The notes under the pieces: model-generated | Databases searched by the model: none | Told to the model about the DNA's origin: nothing | Seen by the model: the letters and a program-made list of their open reading frames with translations, nothing else | Program-made: the position numbers and the translations under genes | In this document: one piece after another, positions 61,010 through 64,000 of the stretch | How positions within the stretch are numbered: the stretch's first letter is position 1 | Layout of the letters: each line of letters starts with the position of its first letter | Assembly: GCA_965232285.1 (NCBI GenBank) | Contig: CBDDPL010000004.1 | Coordinates: forward strand, 5,580,001-5,644,000 | Length of the DNA: 64,000 bases | Reading direction: 5' to 3' | Source of the DNA: Denitrobaculum sp965232285 | Lineage (GTDB): Bacteria > Pseudomonadota > Alphaproteobacteria > Kiloniellales > Kiloniellaceae

Positions 61010-61441
61010 ATGTCCGTAAAAATCCGTCTGGCCCGTGGTGGTGCCAAGAAGCGTCCCTATTATCGCGTTGTCGTGGCCGATACGCGCAGCCCGCGCGATG
61101 GCCGCTTCATCGAGAAGGTCGGTGCCTACAACCCGATGGTCGCGAAAGACCATCCCGACCGGGTGAAGCTGAACGAAGACCGGATCAAGCACTGGCTGTC
61201 GGTCGGCGCCCTGCCCACGGACCGCGTGGCCCGTATCCTGGCCGCCAACGATCTCTATGCGACCCCGGCGATCCCGACTCAGACCAAGAAGAACCAGCCT
61301 AAAGCCAAGGCTCAGGAGCGTCTGGCCATGGAAGCTGAAGCCAAGCGCGAAGCTGAAGAAGCCGCCAAGGCTGCTGCGGAAGCGCCGGCTGAAGAGGCGC
61401 CTGCCGAGGAAGCCCCGGCTGAGGAAGCCGCCGAGGGCTGA
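61010..61441 (+). CDS. rpsP: 30S ribosomal protein S16
   Basis: 143 residues. The conserved core (about 1-80) starts MSVKIRLARGGAKKRPYYRVVVAD and includes RDGRFIEKVGAYNPM. The C-terminal 60 residues form a Lys/Ala/Glu-rich tail with repeated APAEE units, an extension common in alphaproteobacterial S16. A good AGAAGGAAAG site precedes the ATG. Confidence 0.98.
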   Translation: MSVKIRLARGGAKKRPYYRVVVADTRSPRDGRFIEKVGAYNPMVAKDHPDRVKLNEDRIKHWLSVGALPTDRVARILAANDLYATPAIPTQTKKNQPKAKAQERLAMEAEAKREAEEAAKAAAEAPAEEAPAEEAPAEEAAEG

Positions 61442-61467
61442 CCGGCGGGATCTGAGGTTCGCGCGCT

Positions 61468-62031
61468 ATGACCGGCTCGGAAAAAAGGGTCTGTCTCGCC
61501 GTTGTGGCTGGCGCGCACGGCGTCCGGGGTCTGGTGAAGCTCAAGAGCTTCACCGTCGATCCGCTGGATGTCGGCGCCTACGGCGACCTGAGTGACGAAA
61601 AAGGGCAGAGGTTCTTTGAGGTCACGGTTAAGGGCATGGTCAAGAACGCGGTTCTGGTGTCCATCGCGGGCATCGCGGACCGGGACCAGGCTCAGGCCCT
61701 CCAGGGCACCCGGCTTTATGTCTCGCGAGAGGCCCTGCCGGAGCCGGAGGATGAGGAAGAGTTCTACAACGCCGACCTGATCGGCCTGTCAGTGGAAGAT
61801 TCCTCCGGGGCTGTGCTGGGCAGCGTCAAGGCCATGCACAACTTCGGCGGTGGCGACCTGCTCGAGGTCCAGCCGTCGGAGGGCAAGTCCTTGCTTCTGC
61901 CTTTCACCCGGCAGGTGGTGCCGCTGGTGGATCTGAAAGGCGGCCGGGTCGTGGTCGAGCCGCCGGAAGAGGTCGAGACCGGTGAGTCCGGCTCAGGCGA
62001 ATCAGGCTCGGGTGGTGGCCAGAAGGCCTGA
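61468..62031 (+). CDS. rimM: Ribosome maturation factor RimM
   Basis: 187 residues. It helps 16S processing and 30S assembly and binds S19. The N-terminal barrel (VCLAVVAGAHGVRGLVKLKSFT) and PRC-like C-terminal domain (EFYNADLIGLSVEDSSG; LLPFTRQVVPLVDLKGGRVVV) are both intact. The end is a Gly/Ser-rich tail. It lies between rpsP and trmD with short spacers. Confidence 0.96.
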   Translation: MTGSEKRVCLAVVAGAHGVRGLVKLKSFTVDPLDVGAYGDLSDEKGQRFFEVTVKGMVKNAVLVSIAGIADRDQAQALQGTRLYVSREALPEPEDEEEFYNADLIGLSVEDSSGAVLGSVKAMHNFGGGDLLEVQPSEGKSLLLPFTRQVVPLVDLKGGRVVVEPPEEVETGESGSGESGSGGGQKA

Positions 62032-62056
62032 GGGTGTTTGAAAGAGAGGCGGCAAG

Positions 62057-62824
62057 GTGACGGACACTGAGTCGCAGGAGCGGCAGGGGTTGCAGGAGTG
62101 TTGGGCCGCCACGGTGCTGACTCTCTACCCGGAGATGTTTCCAGGGTCGCTGGGACAGTCGCTGGCGGGACGTGCCTTGAAAACGGGGCTCTGGTCTCTG
62201 GAAACGGTGGACATTCGCGACTTTGCGCGCGATAAACACCGCTCCGTCGACGATACGCCCTCCGGTGGCGGCGCAGGCATGGTTATGCGGCCTGACGTCG
62301 TGGATGCCGCCTTGGCATCGGTCGAGGATCGACCGGGGCCGTTGCTGTATCTTTCGCCCCGCGGGCGGCTGCTGGACCAGGAGATGGTCCGGGATCTGGC
62401 CGCAGGACCGGGCGCGACGCTGCTGTGTGGCCGTTACGAGGGGGTGGACCAGCGCGTGCTGGACGCCCGTGAGATCGTCGAGGTGAGTGTCGGCGATTAC
62501 GTGTTATCCGGCGGTGAGCCGGCGGCCCTGGTGCTGATGGATGCCGTTGTGCGGCTGCTGCCCGGGGTGATGGGAAACGACGACTCCTCGCGTGAGGAGT
62601 CCTTTGAAGAGGGGCTGTTGGAATATCCCCTCTACACGCGCCCGAGCGAATGGCAGGGGCGCAAGGTGCCTGAGGTCTTGACGTCCGGGCATCATGACAA
62701 TATACGCCTGTGGCGCTTGGCTCAGGCGGAAGAGATTACCAAGGCGCGGCGGCCCGATCTGTGGGCGCGGTACCTGAAGCGAAGAAACGAAGAGCGCGGT
62801 ATGCCCCGCGCCGACGAAGAGTAA
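62057..62824 (+). CDS. trmD: tRNA (guanine37-N1)-methyltransferase TrmD
   Basis: 255 residues from a GTG at 62057. A SPOUT methyltransferase that makes m1G37 and prevents frameshifting. It has the family start LTLYPEMFPGSLGQSLAGRAL, the knot region LLCGRYEGVDQRVLD and EVSVGDYVLSGGEPAALVLMDAV, and DDSSREESFEEGLLEYPLYTRP. About 13 residues precede the usual core start. Confidence 0.97.
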   Translation: MTDTESQERQGLQECWAATVLTLYPEMFPGSLGQSLAGRALKTGLWSLETVDIRDFARDKHRSVDDTPSGGGAGMVMRPDVVDAALASVEDRPGPLLYLSPRGRLLDQEMVRDLAAGPGATLLCGRYEGVDQRVLDAREIVEVSVGDYVLSGGEPAALVLMDAVVRLLPGVMGNDDSSREESFEEGLLEYPLYTRPSEWQGRKVPEVLTSGHHDNIRLWRLAQAEEITKARRPDLWARYLKRRNEERGMPRADEE

Positions 62825-62835
62825 GGAAAAGAGCG

Positions 62836-63285
62836 ATGAATACGATCCAGCAGCTCGAGCAAGAGCAGGTCGCCGCACTGAGCGCCAAAGGCACCGCACC
62901 GGAGTTCGCCCCGGGCGACACCGTCCGCGTCAACGTGAAGGTCATCGAAGGCACGCGCGAGCGTATCCAGGCCTTCGAAGGCGTCTGCATCGCCCGCAAG
63001 AACCGTGGCCTGCAGTCCTCCTTCACGGTCCGCAAGATCTCCTACGGCGAAGGCGTCGAGCGTGTATTCCCGCTCTACAGCCCGCGTCTGGCTTCGGTCG
63101 AGCTGGTGCGCCGCGGTGATGTCCGCCGCTCCAAGCTCTACTACCTGCGCGGCCGCCGCGGTAAGTCCGCGCGTATCGCCGAGAAGACCACGGGTGCAGC
63201 CGGTAAGGCCGCTGCCGCCGAGCGTCAGGTTGCTGCCGACGCCAAGGCCGCCCAGAAGGCCGCACTCAAAGCCGCCAAGGCTTAA
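62836..63285 (+). CDS. rplS: 50S ribosomal protein L19
   Basis: 149 residues from the ATG at 62836 with AAGGAAAAGAG upstream. The L19 core (FAPGDTVRVNVKVIEGTRERIQAFEGVCI; VRRGDVRRSKLYYLRGRRGKSARI) is followed by a Lys/Ala-rich tail of about 35 residues. It ends the ffh cluster and is closed by a terminator. Confidence 0.98.
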   Translation: MNTIQQLEQEQVAALSAKGTAPEFAPGDTVRVNVKVIEGTRERIQAFEGVCIARKNRGLQSSFTVRKISYGEGVERVFPLYSPRLASVELVRRGDVRRSKLYYLRGRRGKSARIAEKTTGAAGKAAAAERQVAADAKAAQKAALKAAKA

Positions 63286-63354
63286 GTCTCGCAGGTCTGA
63301 GCTTCTGCCGGCGGCTTAGGGGCTGTCGGCGAAGGCTTTATCTGTCTGAAAGGC

Positions 63355-63388
63355 AAACCCGCATCTCCAGGGCGAGATCGCGGGTTTT
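63355..63388. terminator. Terminator between rplS and the M48 protease gene
   Basis: AAACCCGC-ATCTC pairs with GAGAT-C-GCGGGTTT (one bulged C), with a six-base loop and T residues at the end. It lies between convergent genes and can act in both directions. Confidence 0.88.
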
Positions 63389-63394
63389 GTCGCT

Positions 63395-64000
63395 TTATTG
63401 CGCGCAGATATTCTGAATGGCGCGCCATTCCTCGTCATTGAAAGCGGATCGGCCATTGTCGGCCAGACCGCGCGTCAGTGCGGCCCGCTTGGCGTCCGAA
63501 GGGTGGGTCGAAAAGATCTGCAGGGCCGCCGGCAGGTCCTTGTTTTCCTCGCCAATACGCTCGAAGAAGCTGGAAAGGCCCTTGAAGCGGTAGCCGGCCT
63601 TCTGCAGCAGCTCGATGGCCGAGCGGTCGGCTTCGGTCTCGGCTTCCCGGCTGTAGGACATACGCAGGAGAATCTCACCGGCGGCCGCGATCACACCGCC
63701 GCCCACATCCCCGATCAGAACGGAAAAGACGAAGCTGATCCCCAGCCCCTGGATGATGGCCCGGGTGCCATGCTGGAGGGTGACATGGCCCATCTCGTGA
63801 GCCAGAACCGCGGTCAGTTCGTCCGGGCTCTGGGTGAAGTCCAGCAGGCCGCGAAAGATGAAGATGCGGCCGCCCGGCATGGCGAAGGCATTGTTCAGCC
63901 CGCCGTCGATCACCTTGACGTCAAAGTCGTAGGGACTGCCCCCGACATCCCCAAGTTCATCGACCAGCCGCTCCAGCGCCAGCGCGCCGTCCTGATTACT
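63395..64000 (-). CDS. M48-family metalloprotease, C-terminal part (5' end outside window)
   Basis: About 200 residues are visible; the frame stays open to the window edge, so the gene starts beyond it. The zinc-binding motif HEMGH lies in LTAVLAHEMGHVTLQHGTRA and a third ligand Glu in YSREAETEADRSAIELL. The usual FSTHPSDAKR follows. This matches BepA/LoiP/HtpX-type M48 peptidases; the absence of strong C-terminal TM helices favours an exported BepA/LoiP-like enzyme that helps outer-membrane protein quality control. The GTG at 63913 is internal and not the start. Confidence 0.88.
   Translation of the reverse strand, partial: SNQDGALALERLVDELGDVGGSPYDFDVKVIDGGLNNAFAMPGGRIFIFRGLLDFTQSPDELTAVLAHEMGHVTLQHGTRAIIQGLGISFVFSVLIGDVGGGVIAAAGEILLRMSYSREAETEADRSAIELLQKAGYRFKGLSSFFERIGEENKDLPAALQIFSTHPSDAKRAALTRGLADNGRSAFNDEEWRAIQNICAQ

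Noticed and set aside
61380..61441. Repeated APAEE codons at the end of rpsP as a possible regulatory repeat
   Set aside because: Ala/Glu-rich S16 tails with such repeats are common in alphaproteobacteria, so this is ordinary.

Overview
The window is GC-rich chromosomal DNA from an alphaproteobacterium, most likely near the Rhodospirillales/Kiloniellales. Support for this: the rpsP-rimM-trmD-rplS cluster next to ffh and divergent from dapF-mtaB-ftsY; a CC0125/CC1285-type lipoprotein; DUF2336 and DUF2927 proteins; a PilZ-tailed chemoreceptor; and two perfect TTAA-N7-TTAA (CtrA-type) motifs in intergenic DNA. No phage, integrase, CRISPR array or complete IS was found. The genus assignment is inference.

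Layout. 1-10 kb: the end of an RpiR-type regulator; a hybrid histidine kinase with a strongly acidic sensor region; a HAD phosphatase gene split by a 263-bp palindromic MITE-like element; a DUF3303 protein; a lipoprotein; an exbB-exbD-exbD proton-channel operon whose second ExbD has Asn for the channel Asp; and an MscS-type channel. 10-20 kb: a periplasmic binding protein overlapping a CHASE-like/PAS kinase (a likely ligand-sensing pair); a TauD-like dioxygenase abutting a TauE-like exporter; a DUF2927 lipoprotein; tRNA-Arg(CCG); GNAT; hspQ; a periplasmic rhodanese; and a thioredoxin-fold/prolyl-hydroxylase fusion.

20-31 kb: yciB; a lipoprotein hydrolase overlapping an orphan ABC ATPase; a CHCC zinc-finger protein; an unknown membrane protein on a small AT-rich patch; a TetR/DUF1348 divergent pair with a visible operator; fasciclin; an HD hydrolase; and a secreted protein of 1,190 residues made of about 30 Sel1 repeats. 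31-37 kb: a surface-glycan cassette (flippase, GT4, GT2) with a neighbouring MBL-fold protein. 37-48 kb: the MCP-PilZ receptor, NUDIX, yjbQ, mgsA, a large secreted Cys-rich protein, an Na+/alanine symporter-UspA operon divergent from an Lrp regulator, an isochorismatase-fold protein with Ser for the catalytic Cys, and ypeA.

48-64 kb: mmsA, pgk, azlCD, a DUF2336-PAS kinase operon, and then housekeeping DNA: NUDIX, the translationally coupled dapF-mtaB-ftsY operon, and a divergent ffh-rpsP-rimM-trmD-rplS operon behind a good sigma70-like promoter. The window ends inside an M48 protease gene. Most genes are ordinary core functions. The most unusual items are the MITE-split HAD gene, the Asn-bearing ExbD paralogue, the binding protein-kinase pair, the Cys-less thioredoxin-fold/dioxygenase fusion and the acidic kinase sensor. 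I did not find a clear, wholly new multi-gene system.
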